64,000 nt of DNA from NCBI GenBank assembly GCA_947594425.1, contig CANQED010000011.1, forward strand, positions 32,022 to 96,021. Direction: 5' to 3'. Below are positions 51,787 through 61,155 of the stretch, in pieces (positions within the stretch are counted from its first letter, which is position 1; every line of letters starts with the position of its first letter). The DNA is from an uncultured Ruminiclostridium sp. GTDB taxonomy: Bacteria; Bacillota; Clostridia; Oscillospirales; Ruminococcaceae. The notes under the pieces were generated by a model. It saw only the letters and a list, made by a program, of their open reading frames with translations, was not told the DNA's origin and ran no database searches. The translations under genes and the position numbers were made by a program.

Positions 51787-53327
51787 TGAGCGGGCGGGAT
51801 AATTTTGCGCTGTTTGATATCCCGCTTAAGCCGAGGATCGAGGGCACGGAAAAGCTTTACTTCCACAAGGAAAGCAATTGCGTTTCTTTTAACACATTTT
51901 TCGGCGCGATTTCGGTCGAGAAAATCAAGAAGTACACCTCGATTTCGAGCCTCAAATTTAACTTTGATATAATCGGCGAATTTCTTGCCGAAATACACAC
52001 AGAAGAAAGCTTAGTCGCCACCGCGACCCTTTCCGAGAGTGGCGGCATAACGGTAAAGCTTTCCGACATCCCGAGTGGGGCAAAGCTCCTTTACCCCGCA
52101 TTGTACGCAAATGAAAGTAACAGCGAACTTAAAAGCTTGAGTGTTTCGGCATCGTATACGCCGAGCTTTGCCACTAAATGTGCGATCATCACCTGCACCT
52201 ACAAGCGCGAGGAGCAGGTGAAGAAAAATATTGCTTACCTGTCCGATAAAACGGACTGCAATATTATCGTGGTCGACAACGGGAAAACCCTCTCGCAGAG
52301 CGATTTTCCCGAGAGCGTCCGACTGATATCTAACGCGAATAATGGCGGCAGCGGCGGCTACAAAAAAGGTATGGAAGAGGCCTTGCAACTCGGCGGCATT
52401 ACCCACTTTCTGCTCATCGATGACGATGTCGAGATAGATTACACCGCCGTGCAACGGGCGCTGAGCTTCGCAAGGTGTCTTAAGCCTGAGTATCAAGACC
52501 TTTCTGTCGCGGGGCCTATGCTGTATATGGACAAGCCGACTTATCAATTCGAGGCGGGCGGGCACTTTTACCCGGACGGCTCACAGCGCGGCTTTGGGCA
52601 CTTTCTCGACCTTGCAGACGCGAAAAATCTGCTTCTCAACGAGCAGGAAAACGCGATAAATTACGGCGGCTGGTGGTTTATGCTTATGCCGAGCAAATAC
52701 GCCGCAAAAGGAAATTTCCCGCTGCCGTTTTTCATGAAATACGACGATGTCGAGTACGCTCTGCGGTGCAAACAGCGCATAATCACGCTGAACGGCGTGG
52801 GGATCTGGCACGAAAAGTTTGAAGCCAAGTACAACTCTACGGCCGAGTACTACAATGTGCGCAATTATCTGCACTTATGCGAGATGTATGCGGAGAATTT
52901 TACCCGCAAGAAAGCGCTGAAATTTGCGAAAAAACGAATCAAAGACAAGCTCTGCCGCTGTCAGTACAAAATGGCCGAGGCGGCTAAAAGAGGCTATGAG
53001 GATTATCTGAAAGGCTTAGATTACTTGCAAAACCTCGACGCAGAGCAAAATCACAAGGAGCTTTGCAAGCTGAATTACGAGTATCTGACGTACGACGAAA
53101 TCGAGCGGCGCTACGGCGTGAGACCCGCCGATAACACCTTTTACCCGCCGTGGAGGATAAAACTCGCGGTCGACCCGACGACGCGCAAGAAATACGTTTT
53201 CACCGATAAATTTTACGACAAGCCGTGGCAGTATTTGTTTACAAAATACGCGGTGCACTGCGACCCGGATAAGAATTGCGGGTATGTGACAGAGAGAAAA
53301 AAGACCGTATCCGGTCGACAGGCTTAA
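51786..53327 (+). CDS. GlfT2-like galactofuranosyltransferase
   Basis: A 513-residue GT2 enzyme. An N-terminal beta domain (about 1-125) precedes a GT-A fold with I-D-D-D-V-E (DDD at 212-214), W-W-F-M, the catalytic pair D320-D321 in M-K-Y-D-D-V-E-Y and H342 in G-I-W-H-E. This is the layout of GlfT2, which polymerises galactofuranose from UDP-Galf. Cytoplasmic, membrane-associated action is expected. Its ATG overlaps the stop of the degenerate recombinase. The sugar transferred could differ, since no UDP-galactopyranose mutase gene is in the window. Confidence 0.8.
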   Translation: MSGRDNFALFDIPLKPRIEGTEKLYFHKESNCVSFNTFFGAISVEKIKKYTSISSLKFNFDIIGEFLAEIHTEESLVATATLSESGGITVKLSDIPSGAKLLYPALYANESNSELKSLSVSASYTPSFATKCAIITCTYKREEQVKKNIAYLSDKTDCNIIVVDNGKTLSQSDFPESVRLISNANNGGSGGYKKGMEEALQLGGITHFLLIDDDVEIDYTAVQRALSFARCLKPEYQDLSVAGPMLYMDKPTYQFEAGGHFYPDGSQRGFGHFLDLADAKNLLLNEQENAINYGGWWFMLMPSKYAAKGNFPLPFFMKYDDVEYALRCKQRIITLNGVGIWHEKFEAKYNSTAEYYNVRNYLHLCEMYAENFTRKKALKFAKKRIKDKLCRCQYKMAEAAKRGYEDYLKGLDYLQNLDAEQNHKELCKLNYEYLTYDEIERRYGVRPADNTFYPPWRIKLAVDPTTRKKYVFTDKFYDKPWQYLFTKYAVHCDPDKNCGYVTERKKTVSGRQA

Positions 53328-53361
53328 GCCGATAATAATAGGTTTTAAAGGAGACAATCAA

Positions 53362-55263
53362 GTGAAAACCGCCAAGCTGCTGATTTGCTATCATAAGCCC
53401 GATATTTTGCTTAAGGACGAGATAATGACCCCTATCCATGTCGGGCGGGCGAACGCAAAAAAGGATATGAAGCCCGATGACCCTAAGCTAAAGTGGCTTC
53501 TTGACAATATGATAGGCGACGACACGGGGGAGAATATATCGCTGCTCAACCGCACCTACAATGAGCTTACCGCACTGTACTGGGCGTGGAAAAATTACGA
53601 CAAGCTTGGCGACCCCGACTATATAGGTCTTATGCACTATCGGCGGCATTTTGTATTCAACGAGGGCGAAATAAAGGTATACGAGATACCCGATATGGAG
53701 TCCGAGCACTATTTTGAGGCGCTCAATTACAGCCCTGAAAAGCTGATAAAGGATCTGGAAAGCTGCGATTTTGCCTGTCATTTAGGCAAGGTGGACGGAA
53801 TATACAAGCACTATCTCGCTAATCACCGCATTGAGGATATGGAGCTTGCACTTAAAATACTTAAGGAAAAGTACCCGAAATATGCGAAATATGCCGACGA
53901 ATATATGAGGCAGGATGTGGGCAATTTTTGCAATATGTTCATCTTCCCGAAGAAGATGTTTTTTGAGTATTGCAAGTACATTTTTGACATTTTGGAAGAA
54001 TTTCGCCGCAGAGCGGATATAAGCGAAAAGCGGTTTTTCGTATCTGAGCGGCTCACCGGAATATTCATTTATGAAAAGATGAAGGAGGGGCTGAAATACA
54101 AGGTATACCCCATAAATTTTGTATGCGAGAAAATAAATATCCCGATAGCGTATCCGATAAATAAGGACAACCTGTTTGCGACAGAGGTTTCTATTGTCTC
54201 TGCGCTTGAAAGAGCAAAAAAGGGCACATCATTTACCTTTTACTTAATGCACGGCGGCGATATTACCGACAAAGACAAGCAAAAGCTTAATAAGCTGTCC
54301 GAGCTTTATGATATTTGCAAGATCGAATTTATTAGCTCAGACCTTGAGCAAAAATATTATCCGCTCGAAATATCGGAGCACCTGCCTAATGTCAAAAAGC
54401 TGATATATTTTAACGAAAAAACGATAGCTATGCACGACCTCGGAGAATTTTACCGCACATGCAGCGTGGACGATTATTATATAAGCGGGCTGCCCGAGGA
54501 CGTGGCAACGAATGTTTCTGCCGACAGAAAATTATCAAATGATATCTTTGTTATAAATGCCGACCGATTTAGAAAGCACGAGATATACGACAAGGCTAAG
54601 CCCTTTATCGACAGCAATAAATCGCCCGTAAATATCCTTAATCTTTTATGTGAGGATCAGATAGGATACTTTGCCGAGTGGTTTATTACCGGGGCGGGAA
54701 AGGTAAAGGAATACGACCTGCCGATTTTTTCAAAGTACAAAAACCGCGGGCAGTATCAGCTTGAGGCGACATGGCGACCTGTATTATATTTCGGCGAGAA
54801 TGAGCCGTGGGCGAATATCCAGGGCGTGTACAGCAACTTTTGGTGGAATTATGCGGTAAAAGCTCCGCTGTTGTTTAAATTTCCACATGTGGATATAAAT
54901 TCGGCGGTAAAGCAGCTTGACGACCAGCAAAAGGAGCTTAATCGTATAGGCGAGATAAATAGGAAAATGCGGGAGGACGACCTTATTATCCCGCTGTCTG
55001 TGCCTAACGTCGACCCGCTGACGGTATATGTCGACAATGATCATGCCGCCGAGGCGGAAAAGCTTATTGTTTCAAAAGAAAAGGCGGCGGATAAAGCGGT
55101 CGAGATCACAAACGAAACCGTAAAGAACAAATATATAGCCATCGGGACAGAAGAATACGGAAATTTGTCGGCCTTTGGCAAAGCGAAGATATATTTAAAA
55201 ACATACGGCTTTAAGCTGACCGTGCGCAGAGCGACCGAAAAGCTGTTCGGAAAGAAAAATTAA
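53362..55263 (+). CDS. DUF4422 plus GT8-like glycosyltransferase
   Basis: A 633-residue bifunctional-looking protein. Residues 1-250 are DUF4422 (L-L-I-C-Y-H-K-P ... N-R-T-Y-N-E-L-T-A-L-Y-W-A-W-K-N ... G-L-M-H-Y-R-R-H-F), a capsule-associated transferase domain. Residues about 285-520 resemble GT8 enzymes, with V-D-D-Y-Y-I and N-D-I-F-V-I-N-A-D in place of a usual D-x-D. It starts at a GTG with GGAGACAA upstream, 34 nt after the previous gene. It should add one or two sugars to a surface glycan. Confidence 0.75.
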   Translation: MKTAKLLICYHKPDILLKDEIMTPIHVGRANAKKDMKPDDPKLKWLLDNMIGDDTGENISLLNRTYNELTALYWAWKNYDKLGDPDYIGLMHYRRHFVFNEGEIKVYEIPDMESEHYFEALNYSPEKLIKDLESCDFACHLGKVDGIYKHYLANHRIEDMELALKILKEKYPKYAKYADEYMRQDVGNFCNMFIFPKKMFFEYCKYIFDILEEFRRRADISEKRFFVSERLTGIFIYEKMKEGLKYKVYPINFVCEKINIPIAYPINKDNLFATEVSIVSALERAKKGTSFTFYLMHGGDITDKDKQKLNKLSELYDICKIEFISSDLEQKYYPLEISEHLPNVKKLIYFNEKTIAMHDLGEFYRTCSVDDYYISGLPEDVATNVSADRKLSNDIFVINADRFRKHEIYDKAKPFIDSNKSPVNILNLLCEDQIGYFAEWFITGAGKVKEYDLPIFSKYKNRGQYQLEATWRPVLYFGENEPWANIQGVYSNFWWNYAVKAPLLFKFPHVDINSAVKQLDDQQKELNRIGEINRKMREDDLIIPLSVPNVDPLTVYVDNDHAAEAEKLIVSKEKAADKAVEITNETVKNKYIAIGTEEYGNLSAFGKAKIYLKTYGFKLTVRRATEKLFGKKN

Positions 55264-55275
55264 GAGGTGACAAAG

Positions 55276-57213
55276 TTGGCAATGGTATCGGTGCTTGTTC
55301 CGGTTTATAATGTTGAGAAATATCTCGCTCAATGCCTGAACAGCATAATAAAGCAATCCTTTTCGGATATAGAAATTATATGCGTCGACGACGGCTCGAC
55401 CGACAAGAGCCCTATTATTCTTAAAAAATATGCCAAAAAGGACAAGCGCATAAAAATCATAACCAAGCCTAACGGCGGTCTGCCCTCGGCGAGAAACGCG
55501 GGGATAGCCGCGGCGACGGGGGATTATGTGGCGTTTGTGGACTCCGACGACTATATTCAGCCGGATATGATAAAAAAGCTGCTTATGGCGGCGATAAGGG
55601 ACAACAGCGAGATAGTCATCTGCGGAGCCAACGTATTTCCGCGCGACCCGGCGCCGAGCGGCTGGCTGGATTGGGTGCTGTCACCCGAGGACGCATATTA
55701 CAAGACGGGTGACGAAAAGCTGCTCTTTGAAAATCACGCCTCGCGACCTTTTATCTGGCGGACGTTTATGAGAAGAGATCTGCTCAGCAGAAATAATTTC
55801 AGGCTAAACGAGGATATCCACGTCGGCGAGGACAATGCGTTTCAGTTTAGGATATACCCTAAGGCAAAGGGCATAACGCTGATTTCCGACAAGCTGTACA
55901 ATTATCGCTGGTACCGCGAGGATTCGCTTATGAATTCTATCGTGTATAAAAATGTCGAGAAGAAGTGCGTTTCTCATATCAAGCTTATTTTGCATATCGC
56001 AGAAGAGTGGCAGAAGTCGGGCGATATGGAGAAGATGGGCAGGGAGTTTATAAAGTGGAGCGTGGAATTTTTATACGACGATTTTATAAAAATGCCGCTG
56101 AATACGAGGATAGAAAACGCTAAAGCGCTCGCCGATATGTGGACGAAAGCAGGCTTTTTCAGGTATCAATACAGCTATCCCGATTATATACGGGATATGT
56201 TCAGATATTTTTACTCTGTGGCGGAAGAAGCGCCGCAAAGCTGCAAGGTATCTATGATCATCAGTGCCGACGGCGACTACAGCTATTTTGAGAATACAAT
56301 AAAAAGCTGCCTTGGGCAGAATATGCGGGATATAGAGCTTATTATTGTAAATAACGGCGCGTCCTCCGCGACCTATTCGATTATCCACAAATATCTCCAC
56401 AAGGATAAAAGGGTCAGGGTGTACAACACCGTAAAGGGGCATTTTACCGACGGGTACAATATAGGGATAGAAATATGCTCGGGCGAGTATGCGCTTTTCG
56501 TTCACCCGGACGACTGGCTCAAAAGCCCCGACGCTTTGTCCGAATGGGTCGGCGAGGCGGCAAGAAATAACTCCGATGTATGCCTATGTCTGTATAAAAG
56601 CTCCGACAGCGCGTGCTATTCGGGCTCACCGATAAAGTCCGACGAGGACGAGGCTGATTATTATCTCGACTGCGAGATAGGAAACGCGCTGTTTAAGACC
56701 GATTATATAAAAGCGGCCGAGTTGGAATTTGAAGATTATTCCGTCGAGAGCGGAAAGGTATTCCTCGCCGAGGCGGTCTTAAGCTCGTCAAGCAATTCCG
56801 TTATCAAAAAGTCGCTGTACATCTCGCGCAACGTATATAAGCAGGACTGGATACCCACCGAGCAGTGCGTTAAGGTGCTAAAGTCCTTTGCGGACAGACT
56901 GGAAATAGCCAAGAAATACAACGCGGTGCAATTGCACAATAAGGTATTCTCTCTGCTCGTAAGCGATTATTATATGAATATTCTTGTAAACAACACCCGC
57001 CCGTATTTTATGAAGCTTAACGATTGCCCTAACGGCGAGAACAGCCAGAGCGAGACCCTCGAACAGCTGCTGAGGATACTAAGCCTGATAGACCCCGCTA
57101 TGCTGCCCGAGCAAAACGGCTCGGCGCCCGCCGTCCCGCTGCTGTTCTCTAAATTCGTCGACGGCAGACATAAATACATAGCCGACGTGTCGGATGAGTA
57201 TGTGAAAGTTTGA
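55276..57213 (+). CDS. Two-domain family 2 glycosyltransferase
   Basis: About 645 residues with two GT2 modules in tandem. The first has V-S-V-L-V-P-V-Y-N-V-E-K-Y, D-D-G-S-T-D-K-S and D-S-D-D-Y (classic GT-A). The second (from about 330) has V-S-M-I-I-S-A, N-N-G-A-S and H-P-D-D-W. GAGGTGACAAAG favours TTG at 55276 as start; GTG 55267 and ATG 55282 are alternatives. It is the third gene of the polysaccharide operon, 12 nt after its neighbour. Confidence 0.8.
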   Translation: MAMVSVLVPVYNVEKYLAQCLNSIIKQSFSDIEIICVDDGSTDKSPIILKKYAKKDKRIKIITKPNGGLPSARNAGIAAATGDYVAFVDSDDYIQPDMIKKLLMAAIRDNSEIVICGANVFPRDPAPSGWLDWVLSPEDAYYKTGDEKLLFENHASRPFIWRTFMRRDLLSRNNFRLNEDIHVGEDNAFQFRIYPKAKGITLISDKLYNYRWYREDSLMNSIVYKNVEKKCVSHIKLILHIAEEWQKSGDMEKMGREFIKWSVEFLYDDFIKMPLNTRIENAKALADMWTKAGFFRYQYSYPDYIRDMFRYFYSVAEEAPQSCKVSMIISADGDYSYFENTIKSCLGQNMRDIELIIVNNGASSATYSIIHKYLHKDKRVRVYNTVKGHFTDGYNIGIEICSGEYALFVHPDDWLKSPDALSEWVGEAARNNSDVCLCLYKSSDSACYSGSPIKSDEDEADYYLDCEIGNALFKTDYIKAAELEFEDYSVESGKVFLAEAVLSSSSNSVIKKSLYISRNVYKQDWIPTEQCVKVLKSFADRLEIAKKYNAVQLHNKVFSLLVSDYYMNILVNNTRPYFMKLNDCPNGENSQSETLEQLLRILSLIDPAMLPEQNGSAPAVPLLFSKFVDGRHKYIADVSDEYVKV

Positions 57214-57230
57214 TTTAGGAGGAAAACCCC

Positions 57231-59525
57231 ATGTCACAGACAGTTAAAGCGGTGGATAAAAACATCTGCACCGGCTGCGGTGCGTGTCGAAATATATGCC
57301 CTATAAACGCCATAGAGATGAAACCTGACAGCGAGGGCTTTTTATGCCCCGAGATAATCAAAGATGTATGTATTGAATGTGGACGGTGTTACAGCATATG
57401 TCCGTCAGTTCAGCCGGTAAATAAGCCTTCGGCTCGCAGCAAGATATTCGCCGCTTATTATGATGATGAAGCAAGGATGAAAAGCTCTTCGGGCGGGGTA
57501 TTTACCGCTTTAGCAAAGTATGCCTTTTCAAAAGGGGGTTCGGTAGTCGGTGCAGCGTGGACAGAAGAACATCGGGTAAAACACATTATAATAAATGACG
57601 AATCAAATCTCGACAGATTAAGACGGTCAAAATATATGCAAAGCGAAATAGGCGACACCTTTCGTAAGGTAAAAGAATTGCTTGACAAGCAGAGTTTTGT
57701 GCTGTTTTCGGGTTGTCCGTGTCAGGTTGCCGGCCTTTACGCTTATCTGGGTAAAAAGCCTGAAAACCTTCTCACAGTAGATATAGTATGCCACGGCGTT
57801 CCGTCCCCCCTTGCCTTTGAAAATTATCTGAAGGATATCGCTCAAGGCAGAGAAGTCACAGATATAAATTTTCGGGATAAATCCCGCGGTTGGGGCTCAA
57901 CGAGCAATATCTCATTTTCAGACGGGACCAAGTATTATAAGGGCTGTAATGACGACCCGTATTATATAGCGTTTTTAAACGGGATAAGCACAAGACCTTC
58001 CTGCGGCACCTGCAAATATGCCTCTCCCGTCAGGATAGGCGATATTACTTTAGGGGATTTTTGGGGAGTATCGGAAATAGACCCGTCGTATAACGATAAT
58101 AAGGGGACAAACCTTGTAATGCTCAATTCCCTAAAAGGAGAAAAAATTTTTGAAGAGATAAAAGACAGATTTAATTTGGTTCGTGAAGTCCCCTTTGACG
58201 CGGCGATAGAGTTGGCCAAAAGACGCAACGGGCAGCTTATTGCACCACGGCCCTCTCATAAAAACAGAAACAGGTTTTTTAAACTTATGGAGGAAGACAA
58301 CTTTTCAAAAGCGGTTGCTCAAGCGGCGGAAAGAAAATTTGATATCGGCATTGTGGGCTGGTGGTATAACGAAAACTATGGCGGAACCCTTACCTATTTT
58401 GCCCTTAACCGAATACTGAAAAGTATGGGTTATTCTGTGCTGATGATAGAAAAACCGTCCGGCGACCCGAATTATAAGCCGAATTATTCTACTATACCTC
58501 GAAGATTTGCCAAGAAATATTATAATATCAGCAAAAATTATCATCCGAATAAAATGGGCGTTTTAAACGGCTTATGTGATACTTTTATATCCGGCTCGGA
58601 TCAGCTTTTTAGCCCGTACCTCTGGGAATATTCGGGTCCGCCGTATTATCTTGACTTTGCCGCTCCTAATAAGAATATCATTTCTTACGCTTCATCCTTT
58701 GGCAATTCATACGAGGGAAGCGAAAAATTTAAAATGACGGTATCGTATTACCTGCACAGATTTAACTCCCTTTCTGTTCGTGAGGATTACGGAGTTGAAA
58801 TAATGCGGGATAATTTCGGGCTCGACGCTAAAAAGGTGCTCGATCCGGTCTTTGTATGCGACCCGACAGAGTATGACAAGCTTATTGAGCAGTCAACCGT
58901 TGAGATAAAAGAAAAATATTTCGCAAGCTTCATACTTGACCCTGATGAGCAAAAACGAAATTCTATTGTTTATATAGGCAAACAGCTTGGGTTGCCTTAT
59001 GTTAATCTTATTCACGCAATGGATTTTGAGCAGAACACAAAAAAGCTTGGACTTGAAAATGTAAAAGCAAATGCGGATATTGAGGATTTTCTGAAGTACT
59101 ACAAAAATGCTGAGTTTATAATCACCGATTCTTTCCACGGAACATGCTTTGCTATAATATTCAGAAAGCCGTTTATATCTATAGCAAACAAGCAGCGCGG
59201 CACGGGACGGTTTATTTCAATGCTCGGCGAGCTCGGTCTTGAAGACCGTATGGTATACGACGCTTCGGAAATACAGAAAAGACCCGAGCTATTGCAGCCT
59301 ATAGATTATCTAAAAACAGAGAGTATATTAAGAACGCTGAAAGACGACTCGTACAATTGGCTGAAAAATGCGATAGCTCATCCTGCGTCCAAAGCAAAAA
59401 ACGAATTTCAGCTTATGGATATGAAGCAGAACATCAATGTCAACCGAATGATATTGATGCAGCAAGAAATAGATGAGCTTAAACGCAGAGTAGAGCAGCT
59501 GAATAAAATGCTTGAAAACAGGTGA
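57231..59525 (+). CDS. FrhB-like iron-sulfur protein fused to polysaccharide pyruvyltransferase
   Basis: A 764-residue fusion. Two [4Fe-4S] clusters are predicted from C13-x2-C-x2-C-x3-C and C47-x2-C-x2-C-x3-C. A coenzyme F420 hydrogenase beta-subunit-like domain follows (S-S-G-G-V-F-T-A-L, F-S-G-C-P-C-Q-V-A-G-L). From about residue 365 there is a CsaB-type pyruvyltransferase domain (G-W-W-Y-N-E-N-Y-G-G-T-L-T-Y, S-G-S-D-Q, T-D-S-F-H-G-T). It ends in a coiled coil. It would add pyruvyl ketals to a surface glycan; the redox part's role is uncertain. The ribosome binding site AGGAGG is strong. Confidence 0.82.
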   Translation: MSQTVKAVDKNICTGCGACRNICPINAIEMKPDSEGFLCPEIIKDVCIECGRCYSICPSVQPVNKPSARSKIFAAYYDDEARMKSSSGGVFTALAKYAFSKGGSVVGAAWTEEHRVKHIIINDESNLDRLRRSKYMQSEIGDTFRKVKELLDKQSFVLFSGCPCQVAGLYAYLGKKPENLLTVDIVCHGVPSPLAFENYLKDIAQGREVTDINFRDKSRGWGSTSNISFSDGTKYYKGCNDDPYYIAFLNGISTRPSCGTCKYASPVRIGDITLGDFWGVSEIDPSYNDNKGTNLVMLNSLKGEKIFEEIKDRFNLVREVPFDAAIELAKRRNGQLIAPRPSHKNRNRFFKLMEEDNFSKAVAQAAERKFDIGIVGWWYNENYGGTLTYFALNRILKSMGYSVLMIEKPSGDPNYKPNYSTIPRRFAKKYYNISKNYHPNKMGVLNGLCDTFISGSDQLFSPYLWEYSGPPYYLDFAAPNKNIISYASSFGNSYEGSEKFKMTVSYYLHRFNSLSVREDYGVEIMRDNFGLDAKKVLDPVFVCDPTEYDKLIEQSTVEIKEKYFASFILDPDEQKRNSIVYIGKQLGLPYVNLIHAMDFEQNTKKLGLENVKANADIEDFLKYYKNAEFIITDSFHGTCFAIIFRKPFISIANKQRGTGRFISMLGELGLEDRMVYDASEIQKRPELLQPIDYLKTESILRTLKDDSYNWLKNAIAHPASKAKNEFQLMDMKQNINVNRMILMQQEIDELKRRVEQLNKMLENR

Positions 59526-59639
59526 TCTTGGGGAATGGAAATAAAGCGGACGTAAGTGCAATGACAAAATTTGACCAAGCTTGCCGGAAGAATAATATAT
59601 CCGCCTAAAAAATTAAATGATCTTTTTATGAGGTTTATT

Positions 59640-61154
59640 ATGTCAAACACAATAATTTCTATAAAGCCTGCTTGCACCGGCTGTGGGGTATGTTCATATA
59701 TCTGCCCGAACAGTGCGATTGAGATGAAGTCGACATTTGAGGGATTTTCTTATCCTTATGTCGACCCGGACAAATGTGTGATGTGCGGAAAATGCTGCGA
59801 GGTATGTCCCGCCGTAAAAGACGTTGAGCAAAGCGAGGCAAAGTGGTATTGCTTTGCCGCGGATGATCATACCCGATGGATATCGGCGGGCGGCGGTATA
59901 CTTAACGCATTGATAAGCCTTGCCCGCGATGATGAGACGGTGATCTATGCTCCTATTTTTTCGAAGGATCATTTGAGCGTCAAGCACAGAAAGTTAGAGA
60001 CTGCCGACGATGTGTCTTTGATATGCGGTGTGCCGTATGTGCAGAGCAATGCGCATGCGTGCTTTCCCGAGATAAAGGAGGCGCTCGAGGATAATAAAAA
60101 TGTTTTATTTATCGGGACTCCTTGCGAGGTCGAGGGAGCAAAGGCGTATTTACAAAAAGAATATGATAACCTTATTCTTGTAAATACCGCGTGCGGCGGC
60201 GCAGCCTCTCCTTTTGTATGGGAGGAGTTTGTAAAAAGCAGAGAGGGATATTCCAAAATAAAAAGATTGGATCTTGGCTCTAAAGAGCTTTATTGTGACG
60301 AGTCTATACGGATCAACTTTGAAAATGCCGCTTATCAAGAGGTGAAAAGCGGAGATTGGCTGACAAATTATCATAAAGGGCTTTTCCTGCGCAAAGCTTG
60401 TTATGGCTGTAAATATAATTTATGCGGCAGCTCGGGGGATCTGACGATCGGCATTTATTATCCCGTTTCAAAAAATGACGGAAAAGGCTGGTCATTTGTA
60501 GGGGTAAATTCCGAAAAGGGAAGCTCCTTGTGGGAAAAATTGCAGCAAATTCCAAATGTCACGACCTCGCCGATACCGCCGGACGCTGTCGAAAAATTAA
60601 AAAAATATTTTTCCGTACCGAATATGCCCGAGGATAGGCAAAAATTTTTAGAATTGTGCTATACTCACGGGTTTAATAAGGCATTAAAAACGATAAACGG
60701 AAAGCCGGACGATACAGGCTTTACTAAAAAATACATCTTGGATTATCACGCGGGCGACCCTTTACCTTGGAAGATATTAGATCCTGTCGTTTGGACTAAA
60801 AGAGAATTTGACAGCGAACTGTATTTGCTTTCTAATGGGGACAAATGGAAAAGGATCTTCCTGCCTCTTAATTGCACCCTAAAAATGTCGACACAATACC
60901 ACTATAATTTAAAATTAAAGATGAAGACCGACGCCCAAGAGGTAAGACTCATGTTCGCAGAAAAGGCCGAGGCCGATTCTGTTTGCCCACTATTGCACAA
61001 GATAAGAGCGTATCAAAATGATACATGGATGATCATATCCGGGACATATATTCCGACCACCGATATATTGAAGTATTTTATGCTTACCAGCACCGACTTT
61101 ACCGGCAAGGATCCATATATATGCTTTGACTGGATAAGAATTCGGGAGGAATGA
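59640..61154 (+). CDS. Second FrhB-like iron-sulfur protein with unassigned C-terminal domain
   Basis: A 504-residue protein. Two ferredoxin-type Cys sets (C12, 15, 18, 22 and C46, 49, 52, 56) are followed by an FrhB-like domain (I-G-T-P-C-E-V-E-G-A, then C-Y-G-C-K-Y-N-L-C). The last ~130 residues form a beta-rich domain I cannot name, rather than a pyruvyltransferase. The start at 59640 has GAGG 6 nt upstream; a TTG further up is unlikely. The gene sits just after its fused paralogue, so the pair may work together on the glycan. Confidence 0.7.
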   Translation: MSNTIISIKPACTGCGVCSYICPNSAIEMKSTFEGFSYPYVDPDKCVMCGKCCEVCPAVKDVEQSEAKWYCFAADDHTRWISAGGGILNALISLARDDETVIYAPIFSKDHLSVKHRKLETADDVSLICGVPYVQSNAHACFPEIKEALEDNKNVLFIGTPCEVEGAKAYLQKEYDNLILVNTACGGAASPFVWEEFVKSREGYSKIKRLDLGSKELYCDESIRINFENAAYQEVKSGDWLTNYHKGLFLRKACYGCKYNLCGSSGDLTIGIYYPVSKNDGKGWSFVGVNSEKGSSLWEKLQQIPNVTTSPIPPDAVEKLKKYFSVPNMPEDRQKFLELCYTHGFNKALKTINGKPDDTGFTKKYILDYHAGDPLPWKILDPVVWTKREFDSELYLLSNGDKWKRIFLPLNCTLKMSTQYHYNLKLKMKTDAQEVRLMFAEKAEADSVCPLLHKIRAYQNDTWMIISGTYIPTTDILKYFMLTSTDFTGKDPYICFDWIRIREE

Positions 61155-61155
61155 T

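Noticed and set aside
54883..54896. TTTCCACATGTGGA palindrome, reminiscent of parS
   Set aside because: Lacks the TGTTC/GAACA arms of parS and lies in coding sequence; chance palindrome.
56384..56392. Exact DnaA box TTATCCACA inside the double GT2 gene
   Set aside because: A single occurrence within coding sequence 25 kb from dnaA, with no cluster and no A+T-rich unwinding region.
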